Made by a program: the position numbers and the translations under genes. The notes beneath the pieces are model-generated. The model was not told where the DNA came from. It did not search any database and saw only the letters and a program-made list of their open reading frames with translations. A stretch of 64,000 bases of DNA from Corynebacterium hylobatis (GTDB lineage: Bacteria > Actinomycetota > Actinomycetes > Mycobacteriales > Mycobacteriaceae): contig NZ_RXHJ01000006.1 of NCBI RefSeq assembly GCF_003955685.1, positions 62,001 to 126,000 on the forward strand, in the 5' to 3' direction. Position 1 is the first letter of the stretch. Every line of letters begins with the position of its first letter. Positions 16,232-24,728 of the stretch are shown here, piece by piece.

Positions 16232-16248
16232 CAACCCTGTTCGGGTTG
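16232..16248. promoter_or_regulatory. Inverted repeat upstream of phnD
   Basis: CAACCC (16232-16237) and GGGTTG (16243-16248) with a 5-nt spacer lie 36 bp before the phnD start codon. It could be an operator of the TetR protein that ends this operon, or a leader hairpin; the sequence alone does not decide. Confidence 0.4.
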
Positions 16249-16284
16249 GGTATTCTTTGTCTCCGGAAAGGAAGAGAAGTCTCT

Positions 16285-17175
16285 ATGGGCAGAACGGTTT
16301 CCCACTTCCTCGGGGCAGCACTGCTGGGGGCAGTGGTGGTACTCAGTGGCTGCAGTTCCGACGCGGAATCAGCCGACCCTACGACCACGCCCCTCACCTT
16401 CGCCCTACCCCCGAGCACCGACGACCCCAGCCTCGCTGAACGGTCGGCGGTCGTCGCGGAACTGGTCGCGGCGGCCACGGGCCGGGAGGTGGAGATCCAG
16501 GAACCGGCCGACTACATGGCGGTCGTGGAATCGGTGCGCTCCGGTTTCACGGACGTGGCCATGACCAGCCAGTTTGCCACGGCGTTGGCCTATGAGAACG
16601 GTTCCGTCACCCCCATCATCGTCTGGAATCAGGAGGAAGGTCCGGCCTCCCTGTGTTTCGTCCGGGCAGACAGTGACATCCACGATCTCGACGATTTCGC
16701 GGGCGGCCAGATCACCTTCGTCGACCCCGCCTCCACCAGCGGACACTTCCTACCGAAATCCCTGCTCGTCAGGCACGGCTACACCGAGGGCCGGGACTAC
16801 ACCGCCACCTTTGCCGGCAGCCACGAGGCCGCGGTCCTGGCGATGCTCAACGGCACCGTCGACATGGCATGCACCGCCCGTCAGCTGGTCCCGACCTACA
16901 TCGAGGAGGGCCTGCTGACTGAGGGCAGTTACCGGCAGGTGGCAGAGACCGCGCCTTTTCCGCTGGGGATATCCGTGGTCGTCTCCGCGGAAGTCGATGA
17001 GAACACCCGCCGCCAGCTCACCGGGCACCTGCCTGAAGCCCTGATGGCGGACGAGGACCTGGCCTCCCTCTACGGTGGGGCGGAGTCCTACCAGATCAAC
17101 CCGGACAAATCGGTCTATGCACCGGTCCTGCAGATCGCGCGCGAGGCTGGCGTGGAACTGGCGGACATCCGGTGA
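16285..17175 (+). CDS. phnD: PhnD-type phosphate/phosphonate ABC substrate-binding lipoprotein
   Basis: The ATG at 16285 (GGAAAGGAAG ribosome site) gives 296 residues with a lipobox LSGC (Cys23). The mature domain has the PhnD/PtxB-like pattern: DVAMTSQFATALAYENGSV, ADSDIHDLDDFAGGQITFVDPASTSGHFLP (a Ser/Thr-rich ligand loop) and GTVDMACTARQLVPT. It should deliver a phosphonate, phosphite or similar oxyanion to PhnC-PhnE. The upstream in-frame extension lacks a ribosome site. The ATPase gene overlaps its stop by 4 bp. No phosphonate-degrading lyase genes are in the window, so the ligand is uncertain. Confidence 0.9.
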   Translation: MGRTVSHFLGAALLGAVVVLSGCSSDAESADPTTTPLTFALPPSTDDPSLAERSAVVAELVAAATGREVEIQEPADYMAVVESVRSGFTDVAMTSQFATALAYENGSVTPIIVWNQEEGPASLCFVRADSDIHDLDDFAGGQITFVDPASTSGHFLPKSLLVRHGYTEGRDYTATFAGSHEAAVLAMLNGTVDMACTARQLVPTYIEEGLLTEGSYRQVAETAPFPLGISVVVSAEVDENTRRQLTGHLPEALMADEDLASLYGGAESYQINPDKSVYAPVLQIAREAGVELADIR

Positions 17176-17933
17176 CCGCGGTGGTCCGTGCCCGCAGGCT
17201 CACTGTGCGTTTCGGCGGCAACACCGCCCTCGAGGCCGTGGATCTGGACGTCCACGCCGGGGAGGTGGTGGCCCTGCTGGGCCCCTCCGGCTCGGGGAAA
17301 TCCACCCTGCTGCGTGCCCTGACCCGGATGGTGCCGACCGTCGCGGATGAGCTGGCGGTGGCGGGACGGGACGTCAATAAGCTGCGCGGCGGGCAGCTGC
17401 GGGCGCTGCGCTCGGACGTCGGGTACGTCTTCCAGCATTTCCACCTCGTCCCGACTCTCTCCTGCCTGACCAACGTGCTCACGGGCGGTCTCCACGAGGC
17501 CGGAACGGTCAACCTGTTGGGGATGTTCTCCACGGCGCAGCGCGCGAAGGCGCTCGCCCTGCTGGAACGCGTCGGGCTGGAGCAGCGGGCACGCGAGCGC
17601 TGCCGGGTGCTCTCAGGCGGCCAGCAGCAGCGGGTGGCCATCGCCCGGGCGCTCATGCAGGATCCGCAGCTGCTGCTCGCCGATGAACCGGTCTCCTCGC
17701 TTGATCCGCAGCTGGCGGACTCGGTTCTCGCCCTGCTGCGGGAGGTCGCCGCCGAGCGCGGCATCCCGGTGCTCATGAGTCTGCATGCCGTCGACCTGGC
17801 CCGCACGCACGCGGACCGGATCATCGGACTGCGGCACGGCCGCGTCATCATCGACAGCCGGGCCCACCAGCTTGATGACGCCGCCCTCACCCGCCTCTAC
17901 CAGCCCGCTCCGGAGGTGCATGATGCTCAGTGA
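17172..17933 (+). CDS. phnC: Phosphonate-type ABC transporter ATP-binding protein
   Basis: A 253-residue ABC ATPase starting at a GTG that overlaps the phnD stop. Walker A is GPSGSGKST near residue 38, the Q-loop is in VFQHFHLVPTLS, the signature is LSGGQQQRVAIARAL, Walker B is LLLADEPVSSLD and the H-loop is SLHAVDL. The insertion NVLTGGLHEAGTVNLLGMF after the Q-loop is characteristic of PhnC. It energises import through PhnE. The end overlaps the phnE start. Confidence 0.94.
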   Translation: MTAVVRARRLTVRFGGNTALEAVDLDVHAGEVVALLGPSGSGKSTLLRALTRMVPTVADELAVAGRDVNKLRGGQLRALRSDVGYVFQHFHLVPTLSCLTNVLTGGLHEAGTVNLLGMFSTAQRAKALALLERVGLEQRARERCRVLSGGQQQRVAIARALMQDPQLLLADEPVSSLDPQLADSVLALLREVAAERGIPVLMSLHAVDLARTHADRIIGLRHGRVIIDSRAHQLDDAALTRLYQPAPEVHDAQ

Positions 17934-18720
17934 ACAGGAGCGGATCCGCCTTGCCCGCCCCCTGCAGGCCCCGGGACCAGCCGGTCTCCTGATGGTCATC
18001 CTCGGACTGGCGGCGATCGGCTGGAGCTGGCGGGGGTCCGGATTCAGCATCAGCGAGCTCATCAACGGGCTACCGCGCATCGGGGACTTCCTCGCCCGGT
18101 TGTGGCCGCCGGACTTCGACCGCCTGCCCCTCATTCTCGGGCTGCTGCGGGAGACCCTGCAGATGGCGGTGCTGGGCACCTTCCTGGGTGCGGGCCTCTC
18201 CCTGATCCTCGCCTTCGGCGCCACCTCCACCATCGCCCCACGGTGGTTGTACGCGCTGACCCGCCTCCTGCTCAACACCCTGCGCTCAGTGCCGGACCTG
18301 ATCTACGCCCTGGTCTTCGTCTCCGCCGTGGGACTGGGACCTTTCGCCGGGATCCTCGCCCTGACGCTCGGTTCGGTCGGCTCCATCGGCAAGGTCTTTG
18401 CGGAGGCGATGGAGGCAGTGGACGAAGGCCCGGTCGAGGCAGTGACCTCCACCGGGGCGTCGCGACGCCAGGTCATCACCTGGGCCGTCCTACCCCAGGC
18501 CGCACCAATGCTCATCAGCTACACACTGCTGCTTTTCGAGGGCAACGTCCGCGGCGCCACCATCCTCGGACTCGTGGGTGCAGGCGGCATCGGCATGGAA
18601 CTGACCACCGCCATGCGCCTCTATGACTACGGCCACCTGTTCGCCATCATCATCAGCATCATCGTGCTGGTGACCGTCATCGACCGCATCAGCGCGGTCA
18701 TCCGTCACAAAGTGAGATAA
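17923..18720 (+). CDS. phnE: Phosphonate-type ABC transporter permease
   Basis: A 265-residue membrane protein with about six helices and the BPD_transp_1 coupling loop EAVTSTGASRRQVITWAVLPQAAP (EAA motif), which docks onto PhnC. RLLLNTLRSVPDLIYALVFV is the helix typical of PhnE. Two ATG codons adjoin at 17920 and 17923; the second is better spaced from GGAGG at 17912-17916. Overlaps phnC by 11 bp and runs directly into the phosphatase gene. Confidence 0.93.
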   Translation: MLSEQERIRLARPLQAPGPAGLLMVILGLAAIGWSWRGSGFSISELINGLPRIGDFLARLWPPDFDRLPLILGLLRETLQMAVLGTFLGAGLSLILAFGATSTIAPRWLYALTRLLLNTLRSVPDLIYALVFVSAVGLGPFAGILALTLGSVGSIGKVFAEAMEAVDEGPVEAVTSTGASRRQVITWAVLPQAAPMLISYTLLLFEGNVRGATILGLVGAGGIGMELTTAMRLYDYGHLFAIIISIIVLVTVIDRISAVIRHKVR

Positions 18721-19506
18721 ATGTTCAGAACAACACGACCCCCACTGCGGCTGCGCCCCCTGGCCAACTTCCGCGACCTGGGCGGCATCCCCGTCAGCGA
18801 CGGCCTGGTCACCCCCGGCCTCCTCGGCCGCGGCGACGACCTCTCCTTCATCGATGAAAACGGCGCCCGCGCCCTGTCCGAGGCCGGCACGAGCCTGATC
18901 GTTGACCTGCGTTCCCTGCCCGAGACCGCCTACACCGGCCGCGGTCCGCTCGGCGACATGGACATCACCTACCTGCACCAGCCCCTCACCGATGACACCT
19001 CCATGCCCGGCGCGACGGCCCTGGCTGAGATCGCCCACCAGCTTCCCGGGGATCCCAGGGCCGCAGAACTCATGGGCCACTGGTATGTCTCCCTCGTCGA
19101 GGGCTACGGGGCCGGTATCCGCGGCGGCCTGGAGTCCATCGCCGACGCCCCCGGGCCGGCTGTCTTCCACTGCGTGGCCGGCAAGGACCGCACCGGCGTC
19201 TTCGCCGCCTGCCTGCTCTCCCTGCTGGGTGCCGACGATGAGGCCATCATCGCCGACTACGTCCGCACCAATGCGGCGATGCCGCAGGTGCTCGACCGGA
19301 TCAGTCAGCTCGCCGAGATCGCCGTGGGCGGGCACGCCGCCGCCCTACCCCTGGACTCCGTCCTCCTGTCCGCCCCGGAGACAGCGATGCGCACCATGCT
19401 GCAGGTCCTCCACGAACGCTACGGCGGACTCAACAGCCAGCTGCGGGAGGCCGGGGTCGACGGAGAACTCGTCTCCGCTCTGCGGGAAAGGCTGATCACG
19501 CGTTGA
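18721..19506 (+). CDS. Tyrosine/serine phosphatase (PTP-like)
   Basis: The 261-residue protein carries the P-loop HCVAGKDRTGVFAACLL (C-x5-R) near residue 151 and the family opening LRPLANFRDLGGIPVSDG, as in the tyrosine phosphatase Y_phosphatase3 group (MptpB-like). The Lys in the loop (GKDRTG) is a feature of phosphoinositide/triple-specificity members. Its ATG follows the phnE stop without a gap, so it belongs to the transporter operon; it may dephosphorylate an imported organophosphate or act in signalling. No signal peptide is visible, so action is cytosolic. Confidence 0.88.
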   Translation: MFRTTRPPLRLRPLANFRDLGGIPVSDGLVTPGLLGRGDDLSFIDENGARALSEAGTSLIVDLRSLPETAYTGRGPLGDMDITYLHQPLTDDTSMPGATALAEIAHQLPGDPRAAELMGHWYVSLVEGYGAGIRGGLESIADAPGPAVFHCVAGKDRTGVFAACLLSLLGADDEAIIADYVRTNAAMPQVLDRISQLAEIAVGGHAAALPLDSVLLSAPETAMRTMLQVLHERYGGLNSQLREAGVDGELVSALRERLITR

Positions 19507-20123
19507 CCGGAGTATCGGAAACCCCCCTCCGCCGTTCCCCCGGACGCCCCCGCGACCCCGAGAAACGTGAGCAGGTCCTCAAGGCGGCGACTGAACTGCT
19601 CAACGAGGACACCTGGCCCATCACCGTCCGGCACCTCGTGGAACGCAGCGGCGTGGCCCGGGCCGCGATCTACCGGCGTTGGCCCTCCCTCGACGCCGTG
19701 CTCGCCGACGCCCTCGACCACGGCCGCCACCCCATCCGGGTGCGCAGGGACCTGGACCTCTACGACGCCCTGGTGGAAACCTACGTCGGCACCGGCAACC
19801 ACGCCTCCGACACCGAACGGATGATCCGGCGGCGCATCCACCTCAACATCCTGGATCCCGAACTGCAGCAGCAGTACTGGCGCTCCCACGTCCGGCGCCG
19901 CCGCACCCCGGTCGCCGAGCTACTGTGCCAGGGCATCAAGGACGGGATCCTGCGCGAGGACCTCGACATTGAGGCCACCCTCGACCTGCTCTCCGGGGTG
20001 GCCTACTACCAGTTCGTCGCCCGCGGGATGGCCCTGGAGGGGGCGGAGGTGACCGCGCGGCTCCGGGCTGCGGTGGACATCGTGTGGCAGGGGATGGTGC
20101 GCCGGCCCGGTCCCGGGGAATGA
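19503..20123 (+). CDS. TetR-family regulator of the phn-like operon
   Basis: 206 residues beginning at a TTG that overlaps the phosphatase stop (TTGA). The N-terminal HTH reads KREQVLKAATELLNE...VRHLVERSGVARAAIYRRWPSLDAVL, a canonical TetR domain; the C-terminal half is the effector domain (TetR_C_16/33-like) with an Arg-rich DERMIRRRIHL helix. Being last in the operon, it likely controls it and senses the transported ligand or its product. Start choice is forced by coupling; the next Met would remove part of the HTH. Confidence 0.88.
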   Translation: MTGVSETPLRRSPGRPRDPEKREQVLKAATELLNEDTWPITVRHLVERSGVARAAIYRRWPSLDAVLADALDHGRHPIRVRRDLDLYDALVETYVGTGNHASDTERMIRRRIHLNILDPELQQQYWRSHVRRRRTPVAELLCQGIKDGILREDLDIEATLDLLSGVAYYQFVARGMALEGAEVTARLRAAVDIVWQGMVRRPGPGE

Positions 20124-20166
20124 CGATGCGGCGGTGCGGTGGCGCGGTGGCGCGCAACATCCCACC

Positions 20167-20178
20167 TTGACGCGTCAA
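20167..20178. repeat. Perfect 12-bp palindrome TTGACGCGTCAA
   Basis: Lies in the ~120-bp spacer between the convergent TetR and FMN-reductase genes, after a GGTGGCG-rich stretch. It contains TTGAC on both strands, but no gene starts nearby, so its role is unclear. Confidence 0.35.
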
Positions 20179-20245
20179 AACCAGGGCTGCGAACAGGGAC
20201 AATGCGCACCGGCCACTGGGGGCGGGAGGTTTTCAGATCAGATTT

Positions 20246-20803
20246 TCATGCGCGCAGCGACTCCAGCGCCTTCGCCCATGCCGTGACCTGCTCGAACACG
20301 TCCTGCAGGGCACCGGTCGAACCGTCGGTGGGGGTGAAGGTGGTCATGTCGGCGAAATCGGTGCTGAAGGACAGGAAGACCTGGGCACGGACATCGGCCA
20401 TCTGCAGTTCCGCGGCGATCAGGCGCCAGGCCTCGACCGCGCGGGTGCCGCCGGCCGAACCGTAACTGACGAAGCCGATGGCCTTGTTGTTCCACTCGGC
20501 ATAGAGGTAATCCACCGCGTTCTTCAGGGCGGCGGGCACGGAGTGGTTGTACTCGGGGGTGACGAAGATGTAGCCGTCGAAGGAGGCGACCTTCTCGGCC
20601 CAGACCTTCGTGTGCTCGTTGTTGTACTGGCCCATGGCCGGCGGCATGGGCTCATCGAGAAGCGGCAGGTCGAAATCGGCGATGTCGACGAGCTCGTATT
20701 CGGCGTCGCCGCCCTGGGGCGCGTGCTGGTGTACCCACTCGGCGACGTCGCGCGCGTTGCGGTTGGGCCGGGTGCTGCCGACGACAATGGCGATACGGGT
20801 CAT
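20246..20803 (-). CDS. NADPH-dependent FMN reductase-family flavoprotein
   Basis: A 185-residue flavodoxin-like protein: IAIVVGSTRPNRNARDVAEWV binds FMN phosphate, IFVTPEYNHSVPAALKNAVDYL is the conserved quinone/azo-reductase block, and FVSYGSAGGTRAVEAWR closes the isoalloxazine site. Relatives reduce quinones, azo dyes or chromate. The ATG at 20803 has GGAGT 8 nt upstream, better than the GTG 9 bases before it. It is divergent from hyuA; a link to that pathway is not evident. Confidence 0.9.
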   Translation of the reverse strand: MTRIAIVVGSTRPNRNARDVAEWVHQHAPQGGDAEYELVDIADFDLPLLDEPMPPAMGQYNNEHTKVWAEKVASFDGYIFVTPEYNHSVPAALKNAVDYLYAEWNNKAIGFVSYGSAGGTRAVEAWRLIAAELQMADVRAQVFLSFSTDFADMTTFTPTDGSTGALQDVFEQVTAWAKALESLRA

Positions 20804-20994
20804 GGTTGTCACTCCTGGAGATCGTATGGGTGTAACGGTTCCCCCGGGCGCGGGCCCATGAAGAACCGTCCTTGTGACCCACGCTACGTTTTTTCCCGGG
20901 GTCGTGCGGGCTCGGAGCTGCGCGGAACGACAGCAGAAACATCGCTCTTACGGGAGAGTGGAGGGGAACCCGAGTCTCAAGGAGTGGATCCCAC

Positions 20995-23025
20995 GTGCAC
21001 ACCCACGACAACCGCCGCGAGGAACTGCAGGTTGCGGTGGACACCGGTGGCACCTTCACCGACATCGGTGTCCGCCGGGCGGACGGCAGCCTGAGCGTCT
21101 GGAAGGTGCCCTCGACACCCGCCGCGCCTGACGACGCCGTGATCACCGGCATCACCGGAGCCCTGGAACAGCAGGGCGGCGCGGCATCCGACATCACCCG
21201 CCTCGTGCACGGCACGACCGTGGCCACCAACACCGTGCTCACCCGCGACGGCGCACGCATCGGCCTGCTGACCACGCGCGGTTTCCGCGATGTGCTGGCC
21301 ATCGGTCACCAGGCCCGTCCCGCGCTCTACGACAACCGGGTGCACCGTGTGCCGCCGTTGATCCCGGAGGAACGCATCGTCGAGGTCGATGAGCGGATGA
21401 GTGCCTCCGGCGAGGTACTCATGCCGCTGCAGCCCGGGGACCTGGACGCGCTGGCACCGCAGCTGCGGGAGCTGGAGCTCGACACCCTCGTCGTCTCCTT
21501 CCTCAACGCCTACCGCAATGATGCCCACGAACAGCTCGCCGTGGCGCGGCTGCGCGAACTCGGCGCCGCACCACTGATCACCGCCGCGACGGACATCACC
21601 TCGGAGATGCGCGAATACGACCGCACCTCCACCGCCGCGGTCAACGCCTACGTCCAGCCGAAGATGGCCGGCTACATGGGCCGCCTCGTCGAGAGCGTCA
21701 CCGAGATCGGCGTGCCTTCCCGACTGTGGGTCATGCAGTCCAGCGGCGGGCTACTCAACCCCGCGATCGCCAGCACCCACAGCGCCCGCACGGTGCTCTC
21801 CGGGCTGGCCGGCGGGGTGGTCGGTGCCGCGAACTGGGCCCGCCACCTGGGCCTGGACAAGGTGGTCAGCTTCGACATCGGCGGCACCAGCACCGACATC
21901 GCGCTGATCCGCGCCGGGGAGCCGGATGAGACCACCGCCGGGGAGATCGACTCGATGCCGCTGCGCCTGCCGAGCGTCGACGTCCACACCATCGGCGCCG
22001 GCGGCGGCTCCATCGCCTGGCGTGATTCCGGTGGTGGACTGCGCGTCGGCCCGCACAGCGCGGGCGCGGAACCCGGCCCCATCGCCTACGGTCGGGGTGG
22101 GGTGGACCTGACCGTCACCGACGCCCACCTCGTGCTCGGCCGCCTGGGTACCGACCTGCTCGGTGGGCGTTTCACCCTGGACCGGGAAGCTGCTTATTCC
22201 CGCATGACGGAATTTGGTGCTGAGCTGGGCCTGGGTCCGGAAGAATGCGCCGAGGGTATCCTCCGCGTCATCGCCGCGACCATGGCGCGTGGCATCCGCC
22301 GGGTGAGCGTGGAACGCGGCATCGACGTCCGCTCCTGCCACCTCATGGCATTCGGCGGCGCGGGTCCCCTCCACGGAGCGGATCTGGTCCATGAGCTGGG
22401 CATGGAATCCGCCGTGATCCCACCGTTGCCGGGCATCGCCTCGGCCGTGGGCATGCTCGACGCCCCGGTCCGCCACGATTTCGCCGCGCCCGTCCAGGCG
22501 GACGCAGCCACCGGCTTCGCCGGTTTCGAGGAGGCCTTCCAGGATCTGCGGGAGCGCGCCATCGAGGAGATGGGCACGTTCGATTTCGGGGCGGCCCTGC
22601 TTGTCGACGCCCGCTACACCGGACAGAGCTACGAGCTCACCGTCCCCTGGGCCGCCGACTGGGCGGCCCAGCGCGAGGCCTTCGACCTCGCCCACGAGGA
22701 ACGCTACGGTTTCCGCGACCCGGACGCGGAGATGGAGATCATCGTCGTGCGCCTGGTCGCTACCATCGGCCAGCCGGTGGTACCCCAGGAACAGCTCGGC
22801 GCAGCCGGCACTGGAGCGGTGCCGAAGCACCGGCGTCCCGTCTTCATCCAGGGCACCTGGGTGGACACACCCGTCTACGCCCGGGCTGATCTTCCCGCCG
22901 GGGAAGTACTCACCGGACCGGCGATCCTCGACCAGTTCGACACCACCACCTACATCCGCCCCGACCAGCAGTGCCGCTGCGACGAGTACGGATTCCTGCA
23001 CCTGACCCGGAAGGGAGAGTCCTGA
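20995..23025 (+). CDS. hyuA: Hydantoinase/oxoprolinase subunit A
   Basis: A GTG start with AAGGAGTGG upstream gives 676 residues. The protein opens with VAVDTGGTFTDIGVRRADG, the phosphate-binding loop of the ASKHA-type HyuA/5-oxoprolinase family, then LVHGTTVATNTVLTRDGARIGLLTTRGFRDVL, a second loop in VSFDIGGTSTDIALI, and the C-terminal RYTGQSYELTVPW. With HyuB it should catalyse ATP-dependent opening of a cyclic amide or carboxylation of a ketone: candidates are hydantoins, 5-oxoproline, or acetone/acetophenone-type ketones. The two genes are separated by one base. No regulator is adjacent. Confidence 0.9.
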   Translation: MHTHDNRREELQVAVDTGGTFTDIGVRRADGSLSVWKVPSTPAAPDDAVITGITGALEQQGGAASDITRLVHGTTVATNTVLTRDGARIGLLTTRGFRDVLAIGHQARPALYDNRVHRVPPLIPEERIVEVDERMSASGEVLMPLQPGDLDALAPQLRELELDTLVVSFLNAYRNDAHEQLAVARLRELGAAPLITAATDITSEMREYDRTSTAAVNAYVQPKMAGYMGRLVESVTEIGVPSRLWVMQSSGGLLNPAIASTHSARTVLSGLAGGVVGAANWARHLGLDKVVSFDIGGTSTDIALIRAGEPDETTAGEIDSMPLRLPSVDVHTIGAGGGSIAWRDSGGGLRVGPHSAGAEPGPIAYGRGGVDLTVTDAHLVLGRLGTDLLGGRFTLDREAAYSRMTEFGAELGLGPEECAEGILRVIAATMARGIRRVSVERGIDVRSCHLMAFGGAGPLHGADLVHELGMESAVIPPLPGIASAVGMLDAPVRHDFAAPVQADAATGFAGFEEAFQDLRERAIEEMGTFDFGAALLVDARYTGQSYELTVPWAADWAAQREAFDLAHEERYGFRDPDAEMEIIVVRLVATIGQPVVPQEQLGAAGTGAVPKHRRPVFIQGTWVDTPVYARADLPAGEVLTGPAILDQFDTTTYIRPDQQCRCDEYGFLHLTRKGES

Positions 23026-23026
23026 C

Positions 23027-24610
23027 ATGCGTACTGACTTCAATGCCGTGGAGATCGAGATCGCGCGCAACCGCCTGGCGTCGATAGCCGAGGAGGTCGG
23101 CATGGCGCTGATCCGCACCTCCTACTCCCCCAACATCAAGGACCGCCGCGACTGCTCCGCCGGCATCTACGGCCCCGACGGGGAACTGATCTCCCAGGCC
23201 GAGCACATCCCGCTGCACCTGGGGCTGATGCCCACCCTCATCGCCAACGTCATCACCGAATACGGCGCGGAGAACCTCCGGCCGGGCGATGTTCTGATGA
23301 CCAACAACCCCTACCTCGGCGGCTCGCACCTGCCCGACATGTGCGTGATCACCCCGATCTTCGTCGACGGTGTGATCATCGCGCTGGTGGCGACCATGGC
23401 CCACCACGTCGACGTCGGCGGCATCACCCCTGGCTCCATGGCGACGCATGCCACGGAGATCTACCAGGAGGGCGTCCGCGTCCCCCCGGTCCGGCTCTTC
23501 GCGGCAGGCGAGCTGCAGCGCGAACTCCTCTCGCTGCTGTTGATGAACATCCGCACCGCCGACAAGACCCGCGGTGACCTCATGACCCAGGTCGCCGCCA
23601 ACCGCCTGGGTGAACGCCGCATCCTGGAACTGGTCGAGGAATGGGGTGTGGCCGGCTTCGCCCGTTCCGCCCGCGCCCTGATCACCTACGCCGAGCGCCG
23701 CACCCGTGCGGCCATCAGCGAGCTTCCCGACGGCACCGGCTCCTTCACCGACCACCTCGAACACAACGGCGTCGACGAGGAGCAGATCCCCATCACCGCC
23801 ACGGTCACCGTCACCGGCGGGGAGATCACCATCGACCTCAGCGCCAGCTCCGGCCAGGTCCGCGGCGCGGTGAACTGCTCCTATGCGGTTACCCGGGCAT
23901 GCGCCGCCTACGTGGTGAAGATGCTCGCCGACCCGACCCTGCCCTCCAACGCAGGACTCATGGCACCCATCAGCGTGGTGACCAGGCCAGGCAGCCTCGT
24001 CCACGCGGAATTCCCCGCGCCGGTGGCCCACGGCAACATCCAGACCGCCCAACGCATCGTCGACGCCATCCTCGGTGCCTTCGAGGCCTTCACCGAGGGC
24101 CTGGTCCCGGCGGCCTCCAGCGGCAGCATGAGCATGGTCACCGTGGGCGGCATCGACCCGCGGACGGGGCGCTACTACTCCTATGTGGAGACCTACGGCG
24201 GCGGGCAGGGCGCCTACCCCGACGCCGACGGCGCCTCCGCGGTGCACACCCACATGACCAACACGCGCAACACCCCGTGCGAGGTCATCGAGCGCGAGTA
24301 TCCGCTGCGGGTGGAGGCCTACGAGATCGCCCGCGGTACCGGAGGTGCGGGTAGATCCCGCGGCGGCGACGGTCTCTACCGACGCCTGCGGCTCACTCAT
24401 GGCGAGGCGATCGTCGTCCCCGGCACGTCGCGCGTGACCACCTTCCCCTGGGGACTCGACGGCGGCGCGGACGGCACCCCGGCGCTGGTGGAGGTACACC
24501 GGACAGCAGGATCCGAGCAGCTGCCCTCTCTGAGCCGCGTGGACCTCGAGGCAGGTGAAGGCATCTCGATCCGGACCGCGGGGGGAGGTGGCTACGGGAA
24601 GGCAGAGTAA
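23027..24610 (+). CDS. hyuB: Hydantoinase/oxoprolinase subunit B
   Basis: 527 residues with the HyuB signature: IEIARNRLASIAEEVGMALIRTSYSPNIKDRRDCSAGIY, GDVLMTNNPYLGGSHLPDMCV, MAHHVDVGGITPGSM and the C-terminal glycine-rich ARGTGGAGRSRGGDG, then GGGGYG. It is the catalytic partner of HyuA. The ribosome site AAGGGAGAG lies 7-10 nt before the ATG. Its TAA stop falls inside the first copy of the ~115-bp repeat that borders the next gene, showing that the repeat abuts a conserved gene end rather than disrupting it. Confidence 0.9.
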   Translation: MRTDFNAVEIEIARNRLASIAEEVGMALIRTSYSPNIKDRRDCSAGIYGPDGELISQAEHIPLHLGLMPTLIANVITEYGAENLRPGDVLMTNNPYLGGSHLPDMCVITPIFVDGVIIALVATMAHHVDVGGITPGSMATHATEIYQEGVRVPPVRLFAAGELQRELLSLLLMNIRTADKTRGDLMTQVAANRLGERRILELVEEWGVAGFARSARALITYAERRTRAAISELPDGTGSFTDHLEHNGVDEEQIPITATVTVTGGEITIDLSASSGQVRGAVNCSYAVTRACAAYVVKMLADPTLPSNAGLMAPISVVTRPGSLVHAEFPAPVAHGNIQTAQRIVDAILGAFEAFTEGLVPAASSGSMSMVTVGGIDPRTGRYYSYVETYGGGQGAYPDADGASAVHTHMTNTRNTPCEVIEREYPLRVEAYEIARGTGGAGRSRGGDGLYRRLRLTHGEAIVVPGTSRVTTFPWGLDGGADGTPALVEVHRTAGSEQLPSLSRVDLEAGEGISIRTAGGGGYGKAE

Positions 24611-24719
24611 TTGTGGAGTTGTTTGAAACAACTCTCAAACAACTATTTGCGGGAAAGGGCGCAAAACCGCTGAAAGGCCAGCTCAGGATAGTTGTTCAGA
24701 GTTGTTTCGAGTTGTTTCA
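24606..24719 (+). repeat. Long direct repeat, copy 1, with internal inverted arms
   Basis: Shares with 26494-26608 an AGTAATTG start, a 33-bp identical block beginning GAGTTGTTTGAAACAACTC (24616-24648), a divergent ~29-bp middle, and a right block (24678-24719) with one mismatch. Within the copy, GAAACAACTCTCAAACAACTAT is an inverted repeat of the right block, differing by a small indel, so the unit can fold on itself like a MITE. The 9+1+9 palindrome GAGTTGTTTGAAACAACTC and several further AGTTGTT heptamers also look like a protein-binding array. Confidence 0.88.
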
Positions 24720-24728
24720 AGTGATCGG

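Noticed and set aside
20124..20160. GGTGGCG-type low-complexity repeat
   Set aside because: Only a few imperfect units in a GC-rich spacer; not a convincing tandem repeat.
24611..24719. Possible CRISPR-like short repeats (AGTTGTT heptamers)
   Set aside because: Spacing is irregular, copies alternate in orientation, and the block is duplicated as one long unit at 26494-26608; there are no spacers or cas genes.
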